Origin: Treponema sp. | GTDB lineage: Bacteria > Spirochaetota > Spirochaetia > Treponematales > Treponemataceae | Length of the DNA: 9,753 nucleotides | Direction of reading: 5' to 3' | Assembly (NCBI GenBank): GCA_012513125.1 | Contig: JAAZCS010000178.1 | Location: 1 to 9,753, forward strand | Notes under the pieces: generated by a model | What the model was told of the DNA's origin: nothing | Seen by the model: only the letters and a program-made list of their open reading frames with translations | Databases searched by the model: none | Made by a program: the position numbers and the translations under genes | In this document: one piece after another, positions 1 to 5,121 of the stretch | Numbering within the stretch: position 1 is the stretch's first letter | Layout of the letters: every line of letters starts with the position of its first letter

Positions 1-961
1 GGATAATTATGTAGTTTTGTTAAAAAATTATTGTGCTTGGGATGAGAAAAAAGATGATGTATTTTGGATGCAGTTAAAAAGACTTCCTGTTGACATGTCA
101 AAAGATAATCAAGATAGAGAATATATTACGTTAACACAAACCCCTTTGGATATCTCTTCTTTTATGAACAACGGCGTTTATGAACAAATGTCATCTATTG
201 TTTTTACGTCCGCAACTTTAAAAACAGGTGAATCATATAGATTTTGGATGAATAGAACAGGGATTTCGTTTGTTGAACAGCAAAGATTGCTTAGTGGAGA
301 ATACTTATCTCCGTTTCCTTATGAAAAAAATATGATTTTTGCAGTTCCAAATGATGCACCGTTGCCTGATAGTTCAACATTTCAACCTTATATAGAAATG
401 GCAATACCACTTTTGATAAAAGCAGCTGATGGTCGAACTTTAATATTATTTACTTCATATGAATCCTTGAAAAGTGCATATAAAAATACTATTTCTGTTA
501 TGAAAGATTTTGATGGAAGAATTTTAAAACAAGGTGATGAAGACAATTCAAAATTACTAAATCAATTTAAAGATGAAACAAGAAGTGTTTTGTTTGCAAC
601 AGATTCATTTTGGCAAGGAGTTGATATTCCTGGAGAGTCATTATCTCAAGTAATTATAGTAAAATTACCATTTACAGTTCCAAATGATCCTATTTTTACT
701 GCTCGTTCTGAAGCAATACAGAAAAAAGGTGGAAATTCTTTTATGGAATTAAGTATTCCTGAATCAATTATAAAATTTAGACAGGGAGTTGGAAGATTAA
801 TACGAACTTCTGAAGACAAGGGGGTTGTTGTCGTTTTGGACAGACGAATTTATGAAAAAAAATATGGAAGCTTGTATATAAAAAGTATTTCAGAATGCAA
901 AAAAATATACGAGCCTTTATCAGAATTGTCGGATACGATTAATCAGTTTATTTTCTACTGA
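1..961 (+). CDS. dinG: DinG/XPD-family ATP-dependent helicase, C-terminal part (5' end outside window)
   Basis: The frame is open from base 2 to the TGA at 959-961 with no stop, so the gene begins upstream of the window. About 319 residues are visible. A TTG at 17 is only an internal codon. Superfamily 2 helicase motifs appear in the expected order, counted from that TTG: VFTSATL at about residue 62, LILFTSYESL at 142 (second RecA-like domain), ATDSFWQGVDIPG at 194 (motif V; the FWQGVD form is typical of DinG) and FRQGVGRLIR at 254 (motif VI). Walker A, the iron-sulfur cysteines and the DEAH box would lie in the missing N-terminal part. DinG-type enzymes unwind DNA 5' to 3' in repair and in clearing R-loops; here that role is inferred from the family. 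YoaA or a generic XPD-like helicase is the main alternative name. Confidence 0.85.
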   Translation, partial: DNYVVLLKNYCAWDEKKDDVFWMQLKRLPVDMSKDNQDREYITLTQTPLDISSFMNNGVYEQMSSIVFTSATLKTGESYRFWMNRTGISFVEQQRLLSGEYLSPFPYEKNMIFAVPNDAPLPDSSTFQPYIEMAIPLLIKAADGRTLILFTSYESLKSAYKNTISVMKDFDGRILKQGDEDNSKLLNQFKDETRSVLFATDSFWQGVDIPGESLSQVIIVKLPFTVPNDPIFTARSEAIQKKGGNSFMELSIPESIIKFRQGVGRLIRTSEDKGVVVVLDRRIYEKKYGSLYIKSISECKKIYEPLSELSDTINQFIFY

Positions 962-986
962 CAAATCTTTTATTCCTTGTTATAAT
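958..986 (+). promoter_or_regulatory. Sigma-70-type promoter for plsC
   Basis: The -35 box CTGACA (958-963, 5 of 6 to consensus) is followed by a 17-bp spacer and a perfect -10 box TATAAT (981-986). Transcription should start near 993, about 20 nt before the plsC ATG at 1013. The -35 box contains the TGA stop of the upstream helicase gene. Box quality and spacing make this one of the clearest promoters in the window. Confidence 0.75.
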
Positions 987-1002
987 TAGAAAATAATCTT
1001 TT

Positions 1003-1007
1003 GGGAG
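1003..1007 (+). promoter_or_regulatory. Ribosome binding site that fixes the plsC start
   Basis: GGGAG lies 5 nt before the ATG at 1013. The frame is also open to a TTG at 1001, but that codon touches this site and would have no ribosome binding site of its own. The ATG at 1013 is therefore preferred. Confidence 0.75.
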
Positions 1008-1012
1008 CGGAA

Positions 1013-1771
1013 ATGTTTACAATTATTACTCTTTTATGTCTTTTTGGAATGGTTACTTTGCCATCTATAGGAAATATCTTGGCATATCCAGTTTCTGTAA
1101 AAATGAGTTCTAAAATTTCAAATTATATTGTAAAAAAATGTTCCCCACGTGTTTTCAGTATTTTAAGATGTTATAAGCATTTTGTTTGTTGGAATTATTA
1201 TGAGTCTAAAAAAGTTCCTGAGCAGTTTGTTTTAATTTCCAATCATCAAAGTCTTTTAGATATTCCTGTTATAGTAAATTTTTTTAATGAAAAAGAAGTA
1301 AGATTTATAGCAAAAGATAAATTAGGCCGTCATATTCCTTTAGTTTCAGAAATGCTAAGAACTCAAAAACATTGTTTAATTCCAAGAAAGGCGAAACCTA
1401 TGGATTCCATGAATTTAATTAGCGAATTTGGAAAAAGAGTTTTGGTTGAAAATCAGATACCAGTAATTTTTCCAGAAGGAACAAGAACAAAAAACGGTGA
1501 TGTTGGAAAATTCTACTCGGCTGGATTTAGAAATATATGTGAATCATCGGGGTTGCCTGTTGTTGTTTGTGCTTTGGATGGTGGTTATAGATTACGTGAT
1601 CTTAAAAAAATATTTGTTAATCTAAAGCGTGGTTCTTATAGAATAAAGGTTGTAAAAGTATTTGATTCTCCAAAGACAAAAGATGATTGTTTATCTATTC
1701 TTGAAGAAAGCAAGGTGTTGATACAAAATCAATTAAATGAATGGAGAAGTTTGCCTTTATCTGTTAAATAA
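1013..1771 (+). CDS. plsC: 1-acyl-sn-glycerol-3-phosphate acyltransferase (PlsC/LPLAT family)
   Basis: The product is 252 residues, normal for PlsC. It transfers an acyl chain to lysophosphatidic acid to make phosphatidic acid, the precursor of membrane phospholipids, at the inner face of the cytoplasmic membrane. The catalytic HX4D motif is NHQSLLD at residues 77-83, and the substrate-binding motif FPEGTRT is at 153-159. A hydrophobic N-terminal segment (about residues 1-26) should anchor it in the membrane. The ATG at 1013 is chosen over a TTG at 1001 because GGGAG lies directly before it. The gene has its own promoter at 958-986 and a strong terminator right after its stop, so it is probably mainly monocistronic, with some readthrough from the upstream helicase. 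Acyl-chain or head-group specificity cannot be read from the sequence, so another glycerolipid acyltransferase of the family is possible. Confidence 0.9.
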   Translation: MFTIITLLCLFGMVTLPSIGNILAYPVSVKMSSKISNYIVKKCSPRVFSILRCYKHFVCWNYYESKKVPEQFVLISNHQSLLDIPVIVNFFNEKEVRFIAKDKLGRHIPLVSEMLRTQKHCLIPRKAKPMDSMNLISEFGKRVLVENQIPVIFPEGTRTKNGDVGKFYSAGFRNICESSGLPVVVCALDGGYRLRDLKKIFVNLKRGSYRIKVVKVFDSPKTKDDCLSILEESKVLIQNQLNEWRSLPLSVK

Positions 1772-1804
1772 AAAACCTGTAAATGTTATTTACAGGTTTT
1801 TTTT
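1771..1804. terminator. Bidirectional intrinsic terminator between plsC and the zinc-ribbon gene
   Basis: CCTGTAAAT (1776-1784) pairs perfectly with ATTTACAGG (1788-1796) across a 3-nt loop. A's at 1771-1775 and T's at 1797-1804 flank the stem, giving a U-tract in both directions. It ends plsC transcription on the plus strand and the convergent zinc-ribbon gene on the minus strand. The minus-strand stop codon (1790-1792) lies inside the stem. Confidence 0.9.
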
Positions 1805-2023
1805 GTAGGTAAAGACAAATCTATGCCCTACAATACATGTAGCAAAAGAATAATTAAAATCCTTTGGGCGTCTTTCAACACGTTTACATTTTTGGCATTC
1901 AGCCTGATTTTTAAGCTTGCCATTATCAATCATTGTTTTCATTATGATTTCGCCACCGCAGTCAGGGCAAATGAATTTTTGTGTTGCAACAGTAGTACGA
2001 GAGTTTTTACTAGCTCCAGCCAT
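1790..2023 (-). CDS. Small zinc-ribbon protein of unknown function
   Basis: A 77-residue protein with two CxxC pairs: CPDC at residues 19-22 and CQKC at 43-46, 20 residues apart. This is the layout of a four-cysteine zinc ribbon. The N-terminus is basic and Ser/Thr-rich, and a basic stretch (KCKRVERRPK) follows the second knuckle, suggesting contact with nucleic acid or the ribosome. That role is inference only. The start at 2023 is chosen because GGAGG (2034-2030) lies 6 nt before it and a promoter at 2083-2055 starts transcription near 2048. The longer open frame to 2083 would begin upstream of that transcript. I do not recognise it as ribosomal protein L33, L32 or Trm112. It is convergent with plsC and divergent from rpsT. 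Its last codons and stop form one arm of the shared terminator. Confidence 0.8.
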   Translation of the reverse strand: MAGASKNSRTTVATQKFICPDCGGEIIMKTMIDNGKLKNQAECQKCKRVERRPKDFNYSFATCIVGHRFVFTYKKNL

Positions 2024-2029
2024 TATGTG

Positions 2030-2034
2030 CCTCC
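2030..2034 (-). promoter_or_regulatory. Ribosome binding site of the zinc-ribbon gene
   Basis: On the minus strand GGAGG lies 6 nt before the ATG at 2023-2021. It is the strongest Shine-Dalgarno match in the window and decides the start of the gene against the longer open frame. Confidence 0.8.
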
Positions 2035-2054
2035 AATCGAATATTCGTTCTATA

Positions 2055-2083
2055 ATAATAATGATTAAAGTTAGTGGTGTCAA
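2055..2083 (-). promoter_or_regulatory. Sigma-70-type promoter of the zinc-ribbon gene
   Basis: Read on the minus strand, a perfect -35 TTGACA (2083-2078), a 17-bp spacer and a -10 TATTAT (2060-2055, 5 of 6) predict a start near 2048 and a leader of about 25 nt carrying the GGAGG site. The -35 box lies 3 bp from the inverted repeat at 2087-2126. Confidence 0.75.
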
Positions 2084-2086
2084 TAA

Positions 2087-2126
2087 TTTATAAACAGAAT
2101 AAAATTAATTGTACTCTGTTTATAAA
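2087..2126. repeat. Perfect 12-bp inverted repeat between divergent promoters (candidate operator)
   Basis: TTTATAAACAGA (2087-2098) is repeated in inverted form as TCTGTTTATAAA (2115-2126), with 16 bp between the arms and 28 bp from arm centre to arm centre. Each arm also contains the 8-bp palindrome TTTATAAA. The repeat sits between the -35 box of the zinc-ribbon promoter and the proposed -35 box of rpsT. No T-run follows either side in a way that would make it a terminator. A binding site for a dimeric or tetrameric regulator is the simplest reading, but no regulator gene is visible nearby. Confidence 0.7.
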
Positions 2127-2135
2127 AATAATTAC

Positions 2136-2164
2136 TAGACACGTTATGATAATTTTGGTAATAT
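2136..2164 (+). promoter_or_regulatory. Probable rpsT promoter
   Basis: TAGACA (2136-2141, 5 of 6 to the -35 consensus), a 17-bp spacer and TAATAT (2159-2164, 4 of 6) predict a start near 2171. TATAAA at 2162-2167 is an alternative -10 box but would need a 20-bp spacer. AAACGATAGT directly follows the -10 box and recurs upstream of the DEAD-box helicase gene. Confidence 0.5.
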
Positions 2165-2184
2165 AAACGATAGTTAACTAATTT

Positions 2185-2202
2185 TTGGGGGTCTCCAATT
2201 GG
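2185..2202 (+). promoter_or_regulatory. rpsT translation initiation site with UUG start and small hairpin
   Basis: GGGGG (2187-2191) is the only Shine-Dalgarno-like sequence and lies 7 nt before the TTG at 2199. TTGG (2185-2188) can pair with CCAA (2195-2198), partly covering that site. The start codon lies in the palindrome CCAATTGG (2195-2202). E. coli rpsT also starts at UUG and is controlled translationally by S20, so a similar control is plausible here but is inferred. Confidence 0.5.
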
Positions 2203-2477
2203 CAGGCAAAAAGTCATCTGCAGAAAAAAGATATGCACAGAGCGAAGTTCGCAGGCTTCATAATAAAGCGATAAAAAGTACATGTAGAACTTATGCAAAA
2301 CAGTTTGTAGAAGCTGTTCATGCAAACGATCAGAAAATTGCTGAAGAAAAACTTAAGAATCTTGTAAAAGAACTTGATAGTGCAAGAAGCAAGGGCGTTT
2401 TAACAAGAAACGCAGTTTCTCGTAAGAAGTCAAGAATGATGAAACTTTATAATGTTTCATTTTCTGTAGCAAAATAA
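2199..2477 (+). CDS. rpsT: 30S ribosomal protein S20
   Basis: A 92-residue, strongly basic protein; S20 is usually about 85-90 residues. The opening MAGKKSSAEKR and the later RKKSRMMKLYN stretch fit the S20 family, an all-helical early-assembly protein that binds 16S rRNA in the body of the small subunit. The start is a TTG: no ATG precedes the conserved N-terminus, and the first alternative would remove it. Transcription probably starts near 2171, and a strong terminator lies 22 nt after the stop, so the gene is likely monocistronic. The UUG start is also seen in E. coli rpsT, where it contributes to autoregulation. The zinc-ribbon gene is transcribed divergently upstream. Confidence 0.95.
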   Translation: MAGKKSSAEKRYAQSEVRRLHNKAIKSTCRTYAKQFVEAVHANDQKIAEEKLKNLVKELDSARSKGVLTRNAVSRKKSRMMKLYNVSFSVAK

Positions 2478-2498
2478 ACGAGTTTATTCACGCTTTTG

Positions 2499-2538
2499 AA
2501 TCCAGTTGGAGTTATAGACTTTAGCTGGATTTTTTTTT
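2499..2538 (+). terminator. Intrinsic terminator after rpsT
   Basis: A 14-bp stem pairs 2499-2512 with 2518-2531, including three G-U pairs, around the 5-nt loop TATAG. It is followed by nine T's (2530-2538). The outer seven pairs, AATCCAG with CTGGATT, are perfect Watson-Crick. The T-run ends only 14 nt before the chosen HU start, so the element may also act on HU expression. Confidence 0.88.
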
Positions 2539-2552
2539 ATATGGACAATGAA

Positions 2553-2870
2553 ATGAGTAAAATAACAAAATTAGATTTAGTAAATAGTATCTATAAAAAC
2601 ACTAGTTATGAAAAACAAGAAATTCAGAATATAGTAGATAGTTTTTTGCAGGAAGTGAAAAATTCTTTACAAAATGGTTCTTCTATTGAATTAAGAGGTT
2701 TTGGAACTTTTGAAACTAGATTAAGAAAAGGCAAAGCGTGTGCTAGAAATCCAAAAACAGGTGAAACATTATCAGTTGAACCTCATTGTGTAGCAGCTTT
2801 TAGGTCAGGGGCAGAATTAAAAAAGAATTTGTGGAATTTAGAGAAATCAGATGTTAAGAGCAAAGATTAA
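2553..2870 (+). CDS. hup: HU/IHF-family nucleoid DNA-binding protein
   Basis: A 105-residue protein beginning MSKITKLDLVNSIY. The family signature runs from about residue 47: GFGTFETRLRKGKACARNPK, with RNPKTGE at the tip of the DNA-binding arm, where the proline inserts into the minor groove. HU dimers bend and compact DNA and assist replication and recombination. The last 15 or so residues, charged and lysine-rich, extend beyond a typical 90-residue HU. The ATG at 2553 is chosen because it opens the conserved N-terminus and has GGA 7 nt upstream. An in-frame ATG at 2541 would add four residues, and the frame is open to 2496 inside the preceding terminator. No clear promoter lies between that terminator and the gene. 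The 3' end overlaps lnt by 20 nt. Confidence 0.92.
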   Translation: MSKITKLDLVNSIYKNTSYEKQEIQNIVDSFLQEVKNSLQNGSSIELRGFGTFETRLRKGKACARNPKTGETLSVEPHCVAAFRSGAELKKNLWNLEKSDVKSKD

Positions 2871-4557
2871 ATGTCAAATAAGATTTCTTTTATTAGTTTT
2901 AGTTAGTGCATTTATTTTTTTTCTAGAAAATCCAAATTATTTTTTTCAGAATGGTTTATCTATTTTGGCTTGGATTTCATTTATTCCTATATTGATTATT
3001 GTCAATGAATCTAGTTTAAAGAGCGTCTGTTTTTATGGCGGTTTGTGTGGTTTTCTTTCTTATGGATTTTATGGATACTGGTTAAATGCTTATCATCCAT
3101 TAGGATTGGTGATAATTTGTGGCAGTTATTTTTTAATTTATGCATTTCTTTTTTTGTTATTAAGAATTACCAATCTAGCTTTTTCAAAAAAATCATATTT
3201 TATTCAATGTATTATTCTTTGTGCTTTTGAACATGTAAAAACTTTAGGTTTTTTTGGTTTTAGTTATGGCGTATCAGGTTATACACAATGGAGAAATAAC
3301 GATTTAATTCAAATAAGTGATATTTTTGGTGTTTTTGGAATATCATATCTAATTATTTTCTTTTCAGGAATGATTTATGGTTTTTATCAGAAATATAAAG
3401 AACGACAAGGGTTGTTAGATATAAATTATGATGAATATGAAAATAAATTATCAAATATAACTAGAGAAATAAAAAAAGCAAGAAATATAAAAGTTTATTC
3501 ATATAAAAATAATTTTATTTCATTTATAATTATTTCTCTATTGATAATTTTATCTGTTGTTTACGGAAAAATTATAAAAATTGATTATTCAAACAATAAA
3601 TTTATAAGAATTTCAGCGATTCAAAATAATGAAGATCCTTGGAAAGATGGTGTTGAAATTTATACTGAAAATATAAAGAAGTTAATCAAATTAAGTGAAG
3701 AGTCAATAGAGCTTAATAATGATATTTCATTGATTGTATGGCCTGAAACAGCTGTTGTTCCATCTATCGACTATCAATATTATTATGGAACAGATGAAAA
3801 TCGAAAAAAAATTATTCTTTTTCTTTTAAATTACATTGAAAATTCAAATAAAAGTTTTTTAATCGGAAATAATAATACAGTTTTGGAAGATGGTAATAAA
3901 AAATATTATAATAGTGCTTTGTTTTTTGAAAAGAACAAGAAAATTATTCCCTCTGAAATAAAAACTTATTCTAAAAATCATTTAGTTCCTTTTTCTGAAC
4001 GTTTTCCAAATAAAAAATATTTTCCAAGATTATATTCATTTTTGCAAAATATTGATACTCACGAGACAGCTGCAGGAACAGATATTGAGATATTTAATAT
4101 TGATGAGTTCTACTTTTCAACTCCAATATGTTTTGAAGATACATTTGGAGATTTGTGTTCAACTATGTACAAAAAAGGTGCACGATGTTTTGTAAATATA
4201 TCAAATGATGCTTGGGCGCATAATAAAGTTTGTCAAAATCAACATAAGGTTATGGCTTTGTTTAGGTCAGTTGAAAATAAAGTTCCGACTGTAAGAAGTA
4301 CAGCTTCGGGACAAACTTGTGTGATAGATCCAAATGGAAAAATTTTGAATGAAGCTCCATCATTTTGTTCAACATATTTAGTTTGTGATATTCCAATAAT
4401 TGAAAAAGAGAGAAATCCTACTCTATATGTAAAATATGGATATTATTGGCAAAAGGGATTGATATTTTTATCAGTGCTTTTGTTGATTTCGAGCATTATT
4501 ATTGCTATAATAAAAGCAGGAATTAGAAATGGCAGAAAAAAACAACAAAGAAAATAG
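2851..4557 (+). CDS. lnt: Apolipoprotein N-acyltransferase
   Basis: A 568-residue integral membrane enzyme that adds the third, N-linked acyl chain to the lipoprotein N-terminal cysteine. The nitrilase-type catalytic triad is visible: Glu299 (VWPET), Lys375 (YSKNHLVPF) and Cys427 (TPICFED). A further glutamate at 383 (PFSERFP) and the NISNDAW motif at 449-455 are also conserved. Hydrophobic segments lie near 11-25, 34-52, 57-76, 82-104, 115-134, 160-178 and 221-241, with the nitrilase domain at about 250-515 and a last membrane segment at 536-556. This matches the eight-segment layout of the family. It is longer than E. coli Lnt (512), partly through a charged loop at 179-220. The start is fixed by an in-frame TAG at 2839-2841; ATG 2851 is the first start after it and overlaps HU. 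The 3' end overlaps the bactofilin gene by 29 nt, implying co-translation. Confidence 0.95.
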   Translation: MLRAKIKCQIRFLLLVLVSAFIFFLENPNYFFQNGLSILAWISFIPILIIVNESSLKSVCFYGGLCGFLSYGFYGYWLNAYHPLGLVIICGSYFLIYAFLFLLLRITNLAFSKKSYFIQCIILCAFEHVKTLGFFGFSYGVSGYTQWRNNDLIQISDIFGVFGISYLIIFFSGMIYGFYQKYKERQGLLDINYDEYENKLSNITREIKKARNIKVYSYKNNFISFIIISLLIILSVVYGKIIKIDYSNNKFIRISAIQNNEDPWKDGVEIYTENIKKLIKLSEESIELNNDISLIVWPETAVVPSIDYQYYYGTDENRKKIILFLLNYIENSNKSFLIGNNNTVLEDGNKKYYNSALFFEKNKKIIPSEIKTYSKNHLVPFSERFPNKKYFPRLYSFLQNIDTHETAAGTDIEIFNIDEFYFSTPICFEDTFGDLCSTMYKKGARCFVNISNDAWAHNKVCQNQHKVMALFRSVENKVPTVRSTASGQTCVIDPNGKILNEAPSFCSTYLVCDIPIIEKERNPTLYVKYGYYWQKGLIFLSVLLLISSIIIAIIKAGIRNGRKKQQRK

Positions 4558-4957
4558 AAATATTACAGTGTTTGGTATTGAGACGGAATTCAACGGTGTT
4601 TTGGAATTTGCAGATACTTTGATTATTTCAGGTAAATTTGTGGGAAAAATTGATGCTCCTAATGGAAATTTAGAAATTGCCAAAACTGCTATTTGTGATA
4701 TGGAAAGTATTTCTGTTAAGTCAATTATTATTTCTGGTGTCGTAAAAGGGAATATTTTTGCATCTGAAAGAGTAGAAATATGTTCTGGAAGTAAAGTTGA
4801 TAGTGATATTACAACAGCTAGGTTACGAATTGCTAATAATGTTGAATATAATGGATCAATATCAATGCTTGAAGAAGAACCTTCTGTTGATTTATTTTCT
4901 GTAGCTTCCGATGAATATAAAAAGGCGATGATTGTTCATTCTGATGTTGTTGAATGA
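4529..4957 (+). CDS. Bactofilin (polymer-forming cytoskeletal protein)
   Basis: A 142-residue protein with the bactofilin (DUF583) pattern. A short polar N-terminus (1-12) precedes a core at about 13-112 of hydrophobic/glycine repeats that should fold as a right-handed beta-helix: ISGKFVGKI at 33-41, ISGVVKGNI at 68-76, CSGSKVDSDI at 85-94 and VEYNGSI at 105-111. An acidic tail (114-142) follows. Bactofilins polymerise without nucleotide, often at the membrane, and influence cell shape and peptidoglycan placement, including helical shape in some bacteria. A shape role in this spirochaete is inferred. The ATG at 4529 is the first start after an in-frame TAA (4511-4513) and has AGGA 7 nt upstream. 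It overlaps lnt by 29 nt, so it is probably the last gene of the HU-lnt-bactofilin transcript. Confidence 0.88.
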   Translation: MAEKNNKENRNITVFGIETEFNGVLEFADTLIISGKFVGKIDAPNGNLEIAKTAICDMESISVKSIIISGVVKGNIFASERVEICSGSKVDSDITTARLRIANNVEYNGSISMLEEEPSVDLFSVASDEYKKAMIVHSDVVE

Positions 4958-4966
4958 TAAATATTA

Positions 4967-4996
4967 TTGACATAAATAAATAAATATAGTAATAAT
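4967..4996 (+). promoter_or_regulatory. Candidate upstream promoter of rho
   Basis: A perfect -35 TTGACA (4967-4972) is followed 18 bp later by AATAAT (4991-4996, 5 of 6 to TATAAT). A start near 5003 would give rho a leader of about 120 nt. The -35 box lies 10 nt after the bactofilin gene. Surrounding DNA is nearly all A and T, so -10 matches occur easily; the -35 box carries most of the weight. Confidence 0.5.
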
Positions 4997-5028
4997 GAAT
5001 TAATGCTTTTTTTTATGCATTCATTTTT
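4997..5028 (+). terminator. Weak terminator-like hairpin after the bactofilin gene
   Basis: AATTAATGC (4998-5006) pairs with GCATTCATT (5017-5025), with one mismatch and a 10-nt loop, and ends in T's at 5024-5028. It may end the lnt-bactofilin transcript. It lies at or just past the predicted start of the upstream rho promoter, so it could also affect rho transcription. The stem is AT-rich and the loop is large, so confidence is modest. Confidence 0.4.
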
Positions 5029-5053
5029 CAAAAATAATTTAATATTTTATAAA
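5025..5053 (+). promoter_or_regulatory. Possible second promoter of rho
   Basis: TTTTCA (5025-5030, 4 of 6), a 17-bp spacer and TATAAA (5048-5053, 5 of 6) would start transcription near 5060, downstream of the weak hairpin. This is only a candidate, because the whole stretch 4958-5121 is A/T-rich. I see no small gene or RNA gene in it. Confidence 0.3.
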
Positions 5054-5121
5054 CCTTTTAATAATCTCTAAATAAATCAAATATATATAACAATCAAATA
5101 AACAAATGTGGATAACTTTTA

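Noticed and set aside
1823..2068. Open frame on the plus strand across the zinc-ribbon gene
   Set aside because: It lies antisense to a gene with clear CxxC knuckles, a strong ribosome binding site and a promoter. It has no recognisable domain and no ribosome binding site of its own.
2080..2325. Open frame on the minus strand over the 5' half of rpsT
   Set aside because: It is antisense to rpsT, covers the inverted repeat and promoters, and its translation looks like compositional noise.
2541..2552. Alternative HU start at ATG 2541
   Set aside because: It follows the terminator T-run by 2 nt with no ribosome binding site possible, and it adds four residues before the conserved N-terminus. 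ATG 2553 fits better, though the difference is small.
3045..3230. Short plus-strand open frame inside lnt
   Set aside because: It is a shifted frame of membrane-segment codons, which gives hydrophobic nonsense. The lnt frame is supported by its catalytic motifs.
4471..4683. Minus-strand open frame over the lnt/bactofilin junction
   Set aside because: It is antisense to two supported genes and has no domain or ribosome binding site.
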